From Daphnia carinata (lineage: Eukaryota; Arthropoda; Branchiopoda; Diplostraca; Daphniidae), in contig NC_081340.1 of assembly GCF_022539665.2 (NCBI RefSeq), forward strand, positions 5,021,357 through 5,085,356: 64,000 nucleotides of DNA, in the 5' to 3' direction. The notes beneath the pieces were generated by a model, which worked only from the letters and a program-made list of their open reading frames with translations, had not been told where the DNA came from and searched no databases. A program made the position numbers and the translations under genes. This document shows, piece after piece, positions 48,516-63,100 of this stretch. Position 1 is the stretch's first letter. Every line of letters begins with the position of its first letter.

Positions 48516-51030
48516 GATTAACGAGATGGAAATGTAAATAGCGTTCCTTTTAAAAACTAAATTAACGATTTGCTTGACTGGTTGTCCCACTGTACACGAT
48601 TTACGGCAGAACTAGACGATAGTGATAGCTTTTCGAAATTGCATCCTCCTTTTAACTAGCCGTTTGTATTGGTTTGATAAAACGAAACAACGTCCTATTT
48701 TTATCTCTTTACGTAAGCAAATGTTCGTCGGAGGGCTGTTTATCGTAATTCACGTGATATGACGGTGCTGTTGACGATGCAGCTGAACTTTCTACCGGAA
48801 CAAACGTTTATTAGAAGTTATTTCGTCATCAGTTTCCTGAATCGAAGATGACGTTTCTCTGGATTTGGCTGTTTTGTTATGCATTTTGGGTTTTGGCCGT
48901 TAACAGTTTTATGGATAACAGATAAGACAACAAGTCATTCATTTTACTGCCATAATTAATTTTTTAGGGAGGGACAAAAAAAAAAGTATTGTTTTCTGTG
49001 CCAGTCTGCCATTTTGTTTGGAGACAGTCATGAAGCAGAAGCTAATCGGCTGATTTGAGTGATAGTTCCTATTTTTCAAATTTAGTTTTTTCCAACATGA
49101 TTTATGTGAAATGTATTTTTAGCAACATTTGTTTAGGTTTCGAGGATATTCTGGATGAAAAGAAAACAATTGACGTAAAAAAAAAAAAGAAAAAAATTAG
49201 TTAGAAAAACAGTCGAACGGTGGCTCTGGTGCGCCAACTGGAGGTCACTTCTGTTAGCCACCAGATGATGTTCTTTCAAAGTCATCGCGCTACATGTGAG
49301 AGGCACATGTTGTGCAAGAGTTCCTACGCTTTGGCGCCATGAGCTCTTACCATTTGGCGCCAATTTTGTAACCTGAAGTATTACAGGTAAAAATCTCATA
49401 TTGTTTTACACATTTTCCAAAATCTATACTGTTAACTTTTTATCTGCTTTAAATGCAAGAAAACGATACACAAGCAGGAAATCTGCAAAGTTTCCCACAA
49501 TGTGCTTGATCGATCAGAAAGAACGTTGTTCGCCCCTATGTCATCATGTTAACTAAATGAGATCTTATCTGTGCAGGAACTGGTTGTGACTGTCGACCAT
49601 CAGCAGTAATTACTGTCGTTGAAGATCAGTTACCATGGCCATCATGGAAAAAAATATTGCTTTGCACAACACATTTCATCACATTCCAGCCATGTGTGCT
49701 TCAACCTATTGTCTCATTCGGTAAGTTCTACTTCCTTATTTTGAATTTTTGAAGCCATGTGTCTTGTACAGCACTTGCTGACATCATTGCGTAATTTCTT
49801 GATGACTATTATTCACACTTCCTTGCCTGGAGTAGTTCCCAAGAAAGCTAGTCTTTCTATTTACTCGCAAGCAAGCTTGTCTAGGCACATACTTATGATA
49901 TCTACTTGCATGCTCACAATTTAGGCATTTGAAATTCTCCTATTGCCTGCAGTTTGTGATGTCTTTGGCAAAACCATGATGATTGTGCTGTGAGTAGCAT
50001 AATCATTGCTTGATTTCCATTTTTATCTTTTGCTAAAATCGTAGTCGACAGGAAACCCGATAGGTGGCTCTTAAGCTTTTGGCACCGCGAGTTAAGTATT
50101 GAATAACCGTGACTCATGCTGGGCTCTTAACACTGCACACGCGCTGTGAAAGTGCAAACTGATTAACAGTACGTCAAGTATCTATTATTCACACGAATTC
50201 ACAAAACTCGATTCCCTTTCGTTCTCAAAATTGAAAGTTTCCATTAGCCTTATCGTGAAAGGCATCTTCAGACCGTCCGTGCACGTTTACTTATTCTGTT
50301 AAAAATAAATCTGTCTCCCACACGCAGAATTGTCCGTGACAGTCAGCATTTAAAAGAAAGAAATGCGTAGGGGAGGGAAGGGGGTGTAGGCCACTTGAAA
50401 TCTTTTGGCTTTTTTCCTTCAAGTCATTACACAAAGTACCAAACAATCTAAACATTGAATTAGAATTAGATTGTATCGCTACTTTGCGCAAGGACAAAAA
50501 GCACGGTTGATGGATCCAGTGCTACCTTTTTCTACATCCATTTCTTTCGTTTTTCCAGAAATATTACAACGCAAAATGATTGTGTTTGACGAGGTACAAC
50601 ATGAACTTTCTCTTGTCCCCAACGCCTCGTGTCTTTTATTCTCCGCATTCAACTAACGTTCGTATGTGTGTTGTTTAACGCCGCTTTTTTTTTCGATGGC
50701 GTAGCAATTCATCTAAAATCCAAAACTGTTTCACAGCATGTCGCCCTGTATGGGATCAATTTTCAACCAAAGTTTTCTCATCTATTATGGTAGAGAAAGC
50801 ACCGGTTTTTACACGACACGCAGAAGCTCCGGTTGTTTAAAATGAGGGCGCTTCCATAGCAGTTAGATTAGTGAACGGTCAACCCAAAACGACGGTAGCA
50901 CTGGCCGCAATAACAGCAAAAAGACATGGCTCTTGATTCGCCACCAATAGTATCCCGCCGTCTTTATAAATCTTTCCTCACCCCATATAAAGTGTTTACC
51001 TCTTATTTTTCGTTTTCTACGCATGTCCGG
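48516..51030. other. Intergenic region upstream of the BRI3-like gene
   Basis: Presumably the BRI3-like promoter and unassigned intergenic DNA. Open frames (49133-49399, 49914-50117, 50291-50497) show no domains or splice context. No RNA gene or mobile element could be recognised. Confidence 0.4.
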
Positions 51031-54000
51031 GTGAGAGTTTTTTTTTTTTTTTTTTTTTTTCATCAATTTTTTCCCCCCATTTTTCAAGCTCTATAGAAAC
51101 GAGAGTGCTACAACTCTTTTTACCTATTCACGCAGACAGGATCTCGTTAGTCTTTTGCGGATAAGGCATTAAGTGGGCGCCGAATAGCGGTGGCAATGAA
51201 AGCCGTTCGTTTGCATACTGAATGATGATATTGAAAGAGTCGTGAGGCCAATCACTACGTCAGTAATCTCCTTTTGTGTTGCTCTCCGCCTGCACCGTTC
51301 CTATGCCATATAACCTGCGCCGACCTCCATCAGGTCAGCCGCATGCGTTCAACACACCGTGATTGTGTTGTCTCATATTCTCGCAAACGTGTATAACAAC
51401 AAAAGAAGGGAGCTGAAAGTGATTTCCTTATTCGGCATGGGAAAGAAGGAGGGGAAAGCGAATGGGTACGAGGATAAGCCACACACACTTTCACTGTTGA
51501 CACACTGTCTCCCTGGGTACGTGTGTAGACGACGACGTATGCCCTCTGTAGAGTGTAGGCAACAGTTTTATTCTTTCAAAAACATAATGTGTTGAACCTG
51601 GCGTTTTTCCTTTGGTGTTGGCGGTTGTGTCAGAAGGCGGTTTTTTGATAAGCGCTCACGAAGTCGTTATTAATACATTTCATATTAGAATTCTCCGCAC
51701 CTTTAAGCTCTGTCTGCTTCGAACATGCACCTCGACGAATCTTCCCCCTTTTCCATCTTTGCTATTCGATTCTCGTGAGCCGGTCCTGTCACGACACGCA
51801 TCGACGAAAACAAAAGAAAATGGAAGGGGGGAGTTAAAGCAATCAAAATCACCGTCGAAATGAAATTCTCACGCTGCGGGAAATTGAGGAAGAATTCCCT
51901 TTAAAACTAATAATAATAATAAAAAAAAAATGGGAAAGAACCTAGATAGTAACCTTTAGTCTAAAAAAAATGTTGGTATAACAGATGGTGTGCGATTCGA
52001 TTCGGGTGGTTAAAAAAAAAGGAAGGAAAAATTTATTTTCTAATATTTTTTGTTAAGTTTCATCATGCGCAGCGTGAAATCTGCTGTAGAGGAAAACGGG
52101 CGGGATAAACTGGATAAATAAGCAATCAGCACAAGGACGAGGCGTTGATTCGATATGGAAAGAATGACTTATTTTTTTTTTTTTTTTGTTCTTGGCACCT
52201 GTATGATTTCTTTCCTTTTCGGGTCATCAAAAGTGTTAATTGTTTGATTGAAATCATCACGACACATTCACCCACACGTCCTATTGTATTTTTTTTTAAG
52301 GAGGGCGTTTTGAATTTGGGTGTACCGTTTGCTATAAATTTGGGTGCCCTGCTGAAACTCGATTGCTGTGCTACTAGTTTGAAATAGAAAAATCTTGTTT
52401 TTGTTCTTTTGTTAGCCTGATAAGTACAGTTGTGAGTATAACTGTGGGGGGTTGGAATCCCACTACTATCCAGCCTTCTTTTTTTGGTGGTTTGAGGGCA
52501 AGTTAATGAGGGAGACTCTGCAGCATTTTCTCTCAAAATGGGAGATGTTTTTTTTTTTTCCTTTCCTGGAGAGCTTTTCTATCCGTGTCCAAATACCACC
52601 GGAAAATGCCAAAAGACATATCCTAAAAAATAAAAAAAAAAATAGCAGAGGGGGGGAAAAAAGCTGTCGAGTGCGGATTTCTACGTTTCCCTATCCGCTT
52701 GTCACTGCCTGTTGGGGGGTATCTGGTATCACGCGCGCTGGAAATGTCACGGCCCGTTTGACAGTTGACAGAGAAACTTAAGAAGAGAGCCTAATGGTTT
52801 TCGCATACATGTCTCACTTGGTTTTCCTACATTTTCTCAACTGTCGTTTGTTTCTTTTCTCAAAATAGCAGCGCGTTTTTTGGTGTCCCGAAAAAGAAAT
52901 AGGTCGAGAAATTAGCTTTTTTTTTTTCGCCTATACGATTTCATTCTATTTTAAACTAACTCAACGCCCAATACTCCCCCCTTTTTTTTTCTTTTAAAGT
53001 AAATTACAGTGATCACGATTTCCCTATTTTAAATTAGTAACTCTGTTCCAGCATCTAGAACGAGGTTCTTGATTTATTCAGAAGCCCCATCAAGTAGTCT
53101 TTTTTTTATGTACTTGTCCGTTGTTAATCTTCTATCATCAATTGGAACGTTCCTATTTAAAGGATTTTATGCGGAAGGGTTTGAAAAGAAAAAAAAAAAA
53201 GGCGGGCATTTACCTTCTTTTCACTTTCCCATCATCTTTGTTATCCTTTTTGGACACGCTGGAGATAAGAGAATCTACTGGAAAGTTGAAGAGAAGGGGG
53301 GACAGTGGAAAAAATAAAAGGTAGAAAAGAAACAAAAGGTGATGGGGGGGAGTTGACGGAAGGTGCGCGCCGTTGTGTATCGAGTTCCGGTGGTTGTAAA
53401 AAAGATGAGGGTACAAGTTTCATGCAGTGCTGGAACACAGGTAGACATGAAGAGGGGGGGGGGAGGCGTGGACCTGTAACGAAAAAAAAAAAAATTTCAA
53501 AAAAAAAAAGAGACGCTACGTAGAATTTTCCCGCCATTTTGTCCTTGCCCGTCCTTGTTGATTTTCTTTTGATAGGAAAAAACAAGCAAACGTAAAAAAG
53601 ATATTGAAATATTACCTTGAGTTAAAAAATAAAAAATTACTGTTAGCTTTGGAGGGAAAGTGCAGTTAAAGGATTTGAATCAGCTCAGCAAACAAAGAAA
53701 TCGCTTTTTTACGCGTCATTTTCTGTTTATTTAGTATTGTCTTTTTTTTTTTTTTAAGATGCTAAAACCAGCAACGACTTTATAATTAGTGAGTTGCACA
53801 AACTGACAACGTGTCCAGCAACCACCAAAACCCCCCGAAAAAAAAAGTTTTCTCGTCATCTTGTTTTTCGAAATCGTTTTCGATGGATCGTCGCCACCAT
53901 TCACGAATGTTTGTGTAAGCGTCTTGCTAAATACATGTCGTGAATAGTTTTGATTTGCAGCTGTCGTCAGCAAAAAGGGGTCCTATTTTTGAATGCGATC

Positions 54001-55519
54001 AATTAGCAATAAATTGTTACGCTTCCTTCTTGGCTCGCAGGGTTACTAACGGGAAATCTCTGCGTCTAAAGAAGAAAAAAGAAATTGATAAATAATTTCT
54101 TCCCGCAGGAAAGGTTGAATAACACGACAAATTTCGCTACGTTATCACGTCCTCCTCCTTTTTGCTTTATCTCACAGCGAATGCGGAATTAGTTAAAAAG
54201 ATATTCTATTTTTAAAAATGAGCTAAAAACAGTTGACGGTATTCTTTTTTGAATTCGATATTCTATCTTGAAAGAAATATCCTTGTTAAACAATCGTCAA
54301 GTAAATTAGTACTTGTATTGCTGCACTATTAACATGAAACAAGATAGGATTTTCTTATTTTTCAGTTGACCTGGAAAAAAAAAAGGGAATAAAAAAACAA
54401 AACACGAAATGTTTGGGTTATTATTACGGCGACATTAGCCTACATAGGGCCAGTTTACACAGTCTGGTGTCATCTGGGTCATTTACTTCCTCAGACAGAA
54501 AAGCAAACGAACCGGTTACTCCTTGTCTCTATTGTTAACTACAATTTTTGTAAAGAAGCTATACTCATCCCCGCCAATAAATTTAGCGTATCATTCACGT
54601 TGTGGTGTGATCGTTTGAAACGATTGCTTTACGAGAGGAAGCCCTCGTTTGTCTTCTCTTTCGCGACATTGTTGGTTTGTTAACAAGAACGCGGATGAAT
54701 CGAACTGTGAACGCGAAAAATGTGGAGCGACCTCGATGATGCGAAGCGTCATCGTCGGAGCTTTCCATATGATTATACCTTTTTTTTTTATTTCCTATTT
54801 GAAAAAAAAAAAAATAATGCGGAGAGATAATTCAACTTTTCTGCCTCGTTACTCACCAGACCACTTGCCTTGAATAGTTCCAACGTCAGATAGGTACTTT
54901 ATTTGTTTGTTTTCCGTCCTTGACGAGTACATCAAATGTCAATCAGTTCTGCAGATACTTCTAGCAATTGCTGAATTTGCGGACGGCAATGCCATGTGAT
55001 CGCCCATCAAGAAGACGGCCAATGCGTGCAATTTTGCCTTGAACTAGATTAACAACTTAAGATAACGAATGATTTATACGGGCACCATCGCACGTCCGCA
55101 GTCTATCCACTTTGACCAATCCATCAGAAATTACCATTTTTTTACTTCCCTATATTTATTTTTCCCAAATTTTTGGGGGAATAACTCGCACAATGCGGAG
55201 GGTAGGCGGGGCTTCGTTCTCGGCAGAAGTTTGTGAAACGGCGCTACTGACGGTGAAGGGGGCGGCCCTGCGTGTTGGGGAATTCATTTTTTTTTTTTCA
55301 AAAACCTGCCACGCTGGGCAACCGTTGTGTGTTCAGTTAGACATCGACTACGCTACCCAACAGACGTGTGTGTATTTTGCCTTCAGTTTCCGTGTTTTCG
55401 TTCTGTTGTTGTTTTGTTTTATTTGGATGTGCGTGTAGTGCGTTTTTTTTTTTCGTTCCAGCTCAATTGTTCCAGCACTTGGCTTATTGCTCTTTCTCTT
55501 TGTATATTTATTCCAAAAG

Positions 55520-55649
55520 ATACGCGCAGTGGACATTAGTGGCCTTGGCACTGGAACAAGGAGACGTGCACGTACCCCCATCGTCAACCACTAGACCATC
55601 ATCATCACATGCGGCATTAAGGCCTTCTTGGTCGGATGATATAAAAGAG
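55520..55649 (+). other. Isolated exon candidate
   Basis: An open segment of about 130 nt (or 120 nt from the alternative acceptor at 55529) ends at a good donor, AAAGAG|gtgagt. It encodes YAQWTLVALALEQGDVHV followed by a Ser/Thr/Pro-rich stretch and PSWSDDIKE. Its composition differs clearly from the surrounding A/T runs. No partner exon was found in the window and I recognise no family. Confidence 0.25.
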
Positions 55650-56340
55650 GTGAGTCATTTCAAATTTATTACCCACCTTTTTGCTTTGTATCACTACCCA
55701 CAACTGTTGTGGCCGAACAGTCGTGGACCGTTACCTTGACGACTATGTTTTTTCAAGAAATTATTTATCGCACGGTCGCTGTCGCTGCCATTCCGCACCT
55801 TCTGTCGTTTGTTTATCAATAGAATCCTCCCAGTAAATAATAATAATAAAAAAGAGAAAGAGAGACACAAAAAATGGGGAAGGAATATGTTAGGCTAGCC
55901 TGGGCGTGCTGTTGTTTATCCTGATCTCACTAGGTTTTGGAAGAGGCGAAATTCCTGCAATAGTTTTAGCACATTCCTATTCTCTTTCTATTGTATTCAG
56001 TGCGAAAAATTCTTTTTGTGGTGCTTCCCTTTATTTTTTCTCAAGTCTCGTTGGTCACGCTGACAATTGAAAGAACTTGTCAGATTTCCAGATTCCCCAT
56101 CTGTTTTTGTGGTTTTTTTTCCTCCGGCTGAATTGAAAAGAGAGGAATTCTTAACTGTTTCGGGATTGGCCTGCTGGCTCCTGGACTTGTTATTATTTAT
56201 TGCGCATCTCGCTAATAAGTGCATATATTTTTTTTTTACGGGCAGTGTGATACGATGATAAGTCCGACGACCCCACTTTAAAAAAAAAAAAAAAACTTTT
56301 CGGCACTTGTGTCAATAATATGATTGGCACACAACATGAA

Positions 56341-56366
56341 AGTGGTTCGATTTCACCTGGTGGGTG
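56341..56366 (+). repeat. tRNA B-box-like repeat, copy 2
   Basis: AGTGGTTCGATTTCACCTGG and the following TGGGTG match the site at 30263-30288 at 23 of 26 positions. The B box here (GGTTCGATTTC) has one change from consensus. No A box or tRNA fold is evident. Confidence 0.35.
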
Positions 56367-56558
56367 TAGCCAGATAATGGCCAAATGTTTATTTTTTTCT
56401 GATCGTTTTCTAATGCCTCCAAAAGGAGAAGGTTCTGGTTATGTAAATTGGATTATATCAGAACCGACAAGAAATCTTTTTTTTTATTTTTTTATTTTTC
56501 AATTCGATCGCTTCGTTGTGCTTGTTCCACTCCAAATAGAAAAAAAAAAGGGGGGGGA

Positions 56559-56579
56559 CCCATCGAGTTTCACGATGGG
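56559..56579. repeat. Perfect 7-bp inverted repeat
   Basis: CCCATCG, a 7-nt loop and CGATGGG form a perfect small stem-loop. It lies next to a short open segment starting at the ATG at 56575 and ending at GAG|gtacat (56643). Significance is unknown. Confidence 0.4.
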
Positions 56580-59500
56580 CCACGGGAACAGACTGTGCAC
56601 GTTGTCGAATCATGATCTCGCCAATGCAGATTGTGATTTCGAGGTACATTTTTATCTGAAGCTCTGTGGGGTGCACGTGTCACGTTCTACATTTCACGGT
56701 GGACTTGATATCTGGAGCTGCTTCATCAGCAGGGTGTCCCGACAACGAACGCCGATTAAAAGAAAAAAAAAAATACCCATATTTCTTAAATTTTTTGCGC
56801 TATTTTCATTGCTTTTGGATGAAGAGACTCAAAGGAAAAGTTTGCAATTGTTTTTGTTGACAAAACCATTCAGAATCATAAGCGCGTACAATTATTGATG
56901 ATGAGCGATCGAGCGCGGATTTGAGGCCACTTGAATTTTATTGACCAGGCAAATGATAATCGTCTCTCGGTCACGGAATCTTTTTGTATTTTTCTTTCCC
57001 CTTTTTTTTTCCATCTGTTGATTGAAGACAAAGAAACGAAAGAAAAAGAGAGATTTCAATTTTCTTTCGTATCAATCATTAGTCACCTGGGCGGGAAATT
57101 CAAATTTGAAACGCTCGGCACTTTCAGAAAGCCACTGGGAAAAATTGATAAAGACTAGTAGAAAAAAAAAAATGCTTCTTTTTTATTATTACCCTTTTCC
57201 CTTCATGAAATGTGTTTTTTTTTGTGTGTGTGGTATATTTATTTCCCCTCCCCACTTAATACAATGGAAGTCGAGGAGGGGAGAGGATACAAGTCGGGAG
57301 TGGTCGCACACGAAAAAACAAGACGAAGGTGAAAAAAGGAGAGTCAAAACGTGACGATTCTAAAAGAACTTTTGAAGAAAAGTTTCCGCGTGTATTCTGT
57401 GACGTGATGGTTTTTTTTTTTTTATAGTCCGAAAAAGAAAAAAAATACGTTGCTGCTTTTCTTTCTATGTAAGAACAGACGACAATCTGACGACAATGCA
57501 GAGAGTACTGGTTTATTTTTGCTGGCCCTTCTCTTCGTGTGTTTATAACGGGTCTACGACGTGTAAAAATCCCGATGCCAGCTGGCATTTTTTTTAAAGA
57601 AAAATCTACGAAAGAAGGGCCGTCGATGGCGAATTAGGTCATTTTAGAGTTGATGCGTTTCTCTTAAATCTTCTTTTTAAAGGGGGATTTGAGCTCCTTC
57701 CTTATTATTTGTTGCGTCATGTAACGTAAGAAAATTCACGAATGCACGTGAACCGAAAACAAAATTGTACACTTTTTTTTTTCTTGTCGGACCGCACACG
57801 TTTTTTTTTTTTTGCCGATGTGGATTTAGAAAAAAAAAAAAGGAAATTCCGGATGGGCACACGACAACGAGTTTCTCCTAAATCCACTTATTCTTTTTTT
57901 TTCTTTCACGTTTGACCATGTCGTTTTTTTTTTTTTTTCACGAAACCGAAAAGGAAATGAAAACAGCGCGAGTCAATTTAAAGAAAATCAACGACGGACG
58001 TTAGTGACAACGCCAAAAGAAATTTGTTTTGGCAGTGCTACGGGCGCATTTTTTTTTTTTAAACCAACTGCTTTCTACCTATTTGTTTGTTTTCGTTGAA
58101 TATTTTCATTGCCCGAAATCCGCAGGTGGACTTTCGGCCATGGCCACATCAAGCGAATTTCGTTCATTGTAGTGTCTTTTTATACGGCCGTTTGATTATT
58201 AGAACGACTCTCACGTTCGGGATTTTTTTTTTTTTTTTTTTTTTTTTATTTCAAACTCGAAAGTTGGTAGCCTGAAGAATCCAATGGTGACATTCCACTT
58301 GGGTCGGCAGCTTTTTTTTTTTTTTGTGTGAACCGTGAAAATAAAATTTTCCACAACATCATGCGCGGAACATAACGAAACTGAAAGCAATAAAAAAAAA
58401 AAGGAATCTGCGGTTTCAAATATTTTCACGTCGTCATTCTCGTATAGACACACTTGAATCAATAGTTTGGAAATCATTTTTTTTTTTTTTGCTGTATAAT
58501 CAAAGCCCCTGAAGGGTTTGATTCTTGAAATGTCAATAGCCTTTTGTGCATTAATAATTTTGAATGGTAAAATAGAAACGGTACAGGGTAGTATAGGTAG
58601 TTAAACATGTAGAAGAATTGCATTCGTTACCGCGCTTTATTGTTAGGACAAAAAGGATTGAGGGATCTGACAATCTATTCAGGTTGTTTATCAAACAAGT
58701 GGCACACGTTGACTATAAGTGGCCTCGTTCTTAACTAACTTCAATTCAACTGAAGGAAAGAATAGACATATTTAAAGGTCTATCAAAAGGAAAAAGAACG
58801 CCGCCTGGCCATTGAACCGGGACTGACTCAGTTCCGTCATCCTTTTTCTTTTTTAATATCTTGCTTTTTTTTTGCATATTATTATTTATGTTCCTGTTGT
58901 TACGCTGCTCTTTTGGCCTTACGGGTAGTCTTTAAAAAAAAAATGGATGAACTCGGGGTGGCTACGTGTGTGATGATGTTCCATAATAGCTCATTATGGT
59001 CACGCTATTTCCAACCGACATTTCCGCATATCTGTTGTTTTCACTCGCGCATCTGGTTCCTGGTTTGTACGTACCAGAGATAATAATTGTGGAGGTCGCA
59101 GTATTACCTTCGATACACTTAACGCACTTGTGAATATCTGATTCTAACTTAACATGTGGATTTGACTCATCCCGAATTGACGGCCACTTGTTTGTTCCAT
59201 TCGACTCCGTTCTGTTTGGTAAATTCAACGGGTTGCGCAATGAATCGCGTGAGGCTTTCAGATTGAGAAGAAACAGCTGTTGAACGCTATTTTTATCATC
59301 GTGTAGCCATTTTTTGTTTTTGTTTTTCAATTAAATTTTATTGGCTCGTTGAAATGTTTCCAGCTTCATCAAAACGGTTGCGGTCCGTTGTCTTTTTGTT
59401 CTTCGTTTATTAGTAACGTTCTATCGGGATTTCTCGTTTCAATGCCAGCTGTGTAGACCATCTGCTGCGGGAAACGAGGGAGGGGGAAAAAAGACCATGG

Positions 59501-60141
59501 GAAAACGCACATTTTTTTTTTTTTTTTGGGTGGAAAAAACAAAAGAGGGAAATAAAAAGCAGCCTCGTTCAAATTTCAAGTTTGATTCGATATTAAAACT
59601 CCAATCTTCCTTTTTTCGGTTAGACCTTCCTGTTGTTTTGTAAATTGACGTCATACTGTGCATACATTAACTGCGGAAGAATCGAAAGATTATGCCCTGC
59701 GGGTTGGTGAACAATCAAACGATGACGGATCAAAATGACGTGCAAAAATCATAAATTAATATTGAAAACATCCGTCATTGAATCGGCTATTCACAAATGG
59801 ACCTGATCTTCTCGTCAGAGGGTGGGTTTAGACAAACACACGATAGGTTTTTTTTTTCTAACACTCCCGAATATTTTTGTTGCATCCATTCCCCCCCATC
59901 CCTCCTCCTCCCTACCATCAAATCATTTCTTTTATTTGGTTGCCTCTTGTCTGCATATTTTCTTGCCTATTTGCGTGCCTTCACGACCCGTTAACAGCCT
60001 CTTCCATTTAGGGAAACAACAAAAAAAAAAAAAAAAAAAAACGCATTTGATGAAAATAAAACTGAAGGAAAGAAGAAAAAAAAAATTCACGTTTCAGGTG
60101 CTGGAACTGACGGCGGCAAGCGGCCTCGATTTCACTCTTTT

Positions 60142-60146
<5 letters not shown>

Positions 60147-60174
<28 letters not shown>
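60147..60174. repeat. (CT)14 microsatellite
   Basis: Fourteen CT units follow a T run. This is a GAGA-type repeat on the minus strand, which in arthropods can bind GAGA factor near promoters; here there is no gene context to support that. Confidence 0.9.
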
Positions 60175-60178
<4 letters not shown>

Positions 60179-63100
60179 GGAGCGGTCGTTTGTGTTGGCC
60201 GCGTCCAAGAAAATATGCCCAGTCACGTGACTGTGAGGTGCCATGCGCTGTCGAGCGTTAAGAGTTTTTGGCGTTTTGGCAACTTTCTAAAAGAAACAAA
60301 ACACAAGACAAACAGAAAGATAAATAATAATAATAAATAAAATAGTTAAAAACCGAGGATAGCATTCCATCAACGTGAAAGCAAACGCTGTTTCATCGCT
60401 GTTATACTCTCTATTTTGTTTCTTTTTAAGACTAGCACAAACACAGTCCTCATCATTTCTTGTCTTTTGTCTTTTTTTTCTTTCATTCGAAAGACGTCTA
60501 AATAGCTGAACGTTATTAGCTGTACTGTATACGCTCCGCCAAATCGGGATGGAATTTTATTTTATTTTTTTTTTTTTTTGTACCGTTCTCGTCTGCTTTA
60601 GAAAAAAAAAAACGTTAGTTTTCTACGGTCATAAATTGTTTGTTTTGTTTTTTTTCCTAAAGATGACCGCCAGTTTTTTTTTCTTTCAAACGGTCCCGAC
60701 AGTTGCCTCCCGCAATCCCCGCCTTTTTTCACGCTTAAGGTAGCTTTTGAACTGGGTCGATTCACGCGGGACTCATCAATAATGGCAGCTTGCTGTGTGC
60801 CGTTCTATTCGCAAGGTGATAACGATGGGGCAGTAAACTTGAACGCGTATTGTTGAATGGGGATCATTTTGTGAAAGGAATTTTATTTATTTTTTTTTTT
60901 TCCTGTCCCCGTTTTGTTATCCAGCGTGTAATTATCCAGTCCGTTTTCACGATTTATTGTTATGTTTTGGGCAGTTCAGTATAAACTGCGTCTTTTTTGT
61001 TGTTTTTTTTTTTTTTTAGAGCCGCAATTGTGGTGTATCCGTTGATGGATTGTCGGGGTTGAAATGTCGTTCATAAAATTTGAATTTTGAAAGGGGGGGG
61101 GATTGAAATCTGGCACACGCCCATCCGGGGTTTCCTTTTTTTAATAATCATTTCTTCTTGGATGTTACGGGGGGTGAATTACTCTTTTTTAGGGTGGAGG
61201 GGGGGAGGAAACGTGTTTCCTTTCACGCCAAGTTTCAATACCTGGAAAGTCCCGCTGGTTGAAAACTGGTCCATATTAGTTGCTTTGTAATGCAAGACGT
61301 TGGTAAAATGATAACTAAAAAAAGGGGGCAGATTCCAAGATATGCTAAATTTGAACTGAATGATCAAAAGTGAAAGTACCGATTGATCTGACTTAAAAGT
61401 GTATTTTGAATTGAGATATTATCAAATCAACTGATTTTGAATTGGAGAAAAAAAAAATCATTCGTTTATTTAACAGTCTCTACATGCACGGTAGAGATAA
61501 GCAGAAGGAAAAAAAACGAATAAACAAAAGAGGGCGCACGAAATATTAATAATGACAATGTCGAATGAGAGAGAAAGGTGACGTAGCTCTTTCAAGGTTG
61601 CACACACTTTCTGTTGTAGCATTTTTTTTTTTTTTTTTAACCTTTTTTTTTTCGGGAGTTCGACAAGAATCGATTGGCTTGGACTCTCCCCCATATAAGA
61701 CTCACACATTTTGACTATTCTCTTTTTTTTTTTTTTTTTTTTGGCATTTGAATTATTCAAATAACCCCCCTCCGCCTAACGTTCTCGTCTATTCATAATC
61801 GCTCTTCTTCTCTTGCCTGTATGGGCTCGGTTCCACCTTTTACGGCCCCGTATATTGTAAATCCTCTTATAAATATTGTATTTCCATTTCACAATCTTTG
61901 ATTTGGGTGAAGCATCGGCAACCACCGACCGTTTTCGTTCGTTATTATTGGTGCCCACCGCTATCTTGAAACGTTCAGTTAGACAACATTTGGCAAAAAA
62001 AAAAAATTTTTCTAAAGAAACGTTAAAAAAAATTTTTTTTTTTTTTTCCCTTCTAATTTGTGTTTTTCTCACCGAAATGAACAGCCAGTCAGGTTCTTCT
62101 TTTTCGTGTCTGAACGATTCCTTGTGCGTGCAAGACGTCCTTGCTTGAATGGTGTAACTCTTTTCTGGTTTTCGTGCATCTCTAGAATATTTCGTTTCCA
62201 GTTATTTGCAGAGCCAAAAACGGGTTTTTTTTTCTTTTTCTATTTCGTTAGTCACATCTAATAGCCCATTTTTTTTGTTTTGTTTTTAAAGTTGTCCCTA
62301 CATTCTTTAGTATTTAACGAGCTCTGTTGGACGTACCGACACATTCCATAAATTTCTTTGTTTGACTAGAATTTCGTGTCCTTTAAGAGAGAACACAAAA
62401 TGCTCGGCGAAAGTTGAATCATCATCGATTTATTTGAATATACCGCGTCTTTTCATCCTCATCTATTCGCATGGGTTTTAACACAAACACATCGGGACCT
62501 GATACAAAGGCATCTTACAATCCAATCAGCATTTTCGTGACCGATCGATTAGATTTTTTTATTTTTACTAGCCTTTTGTCTCGAACAGAAAATCAATTGC
62601 GGTTCGGTGTCCCGACGTCTAAATTTCACCTGGCTCTTTAATAAGGTTGAAGAGGCTACCAAAGCTAATCGTTGCCATTTCAATTGATTAAAGAAACCCA
62701 ACGGGCTCTTACGTTGAGCCATAAAAAAAAAGACAAAACAACAGGCCGGGGGTAGACTCAAACGTGTTGCGTGTTTTGAAATGATTCACGCGCGCCAGTC
62801 TGTTCCTGTACGGGGAGGAAACAAGGAGAACGACCTTTCCACCTGACCCCGTCGTAAGAGACGGAAAAAAGCCATTTCTTTATTTCTTTGAATGACGAAG
62901 AGTGATCCCTTTAAAGTTCTCTCGCTCTTTTTTAAAAATCGTGGGAGAAAAAAAAAAAAATGTTAAACAATTGCTGTCGACAAAACTGGGCTCGATTGAG
63001 AGGCGACTCTTTCGACCCCGACCCAATGTTTCGTCTTCCTCCTGGAAGCCTATTGGCAGAACAACGTCGGTCACATCATCAATTGTCGTCTTATTTTTTG

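Noticed and set aside
49133-49399. Minus-strand open frame as a gene
   Set aside because: No domain, no splice partners and a Phe-rich C-terminus from a poly-A run on the plus strand.
59822-60340. 172-codon plus-strand open frame
   Set aside because: The translation is dominated by Lys runs (poly-A) and a Leu-Ser repeat from the CT microsatellite; it is an artefact of simple sequence.
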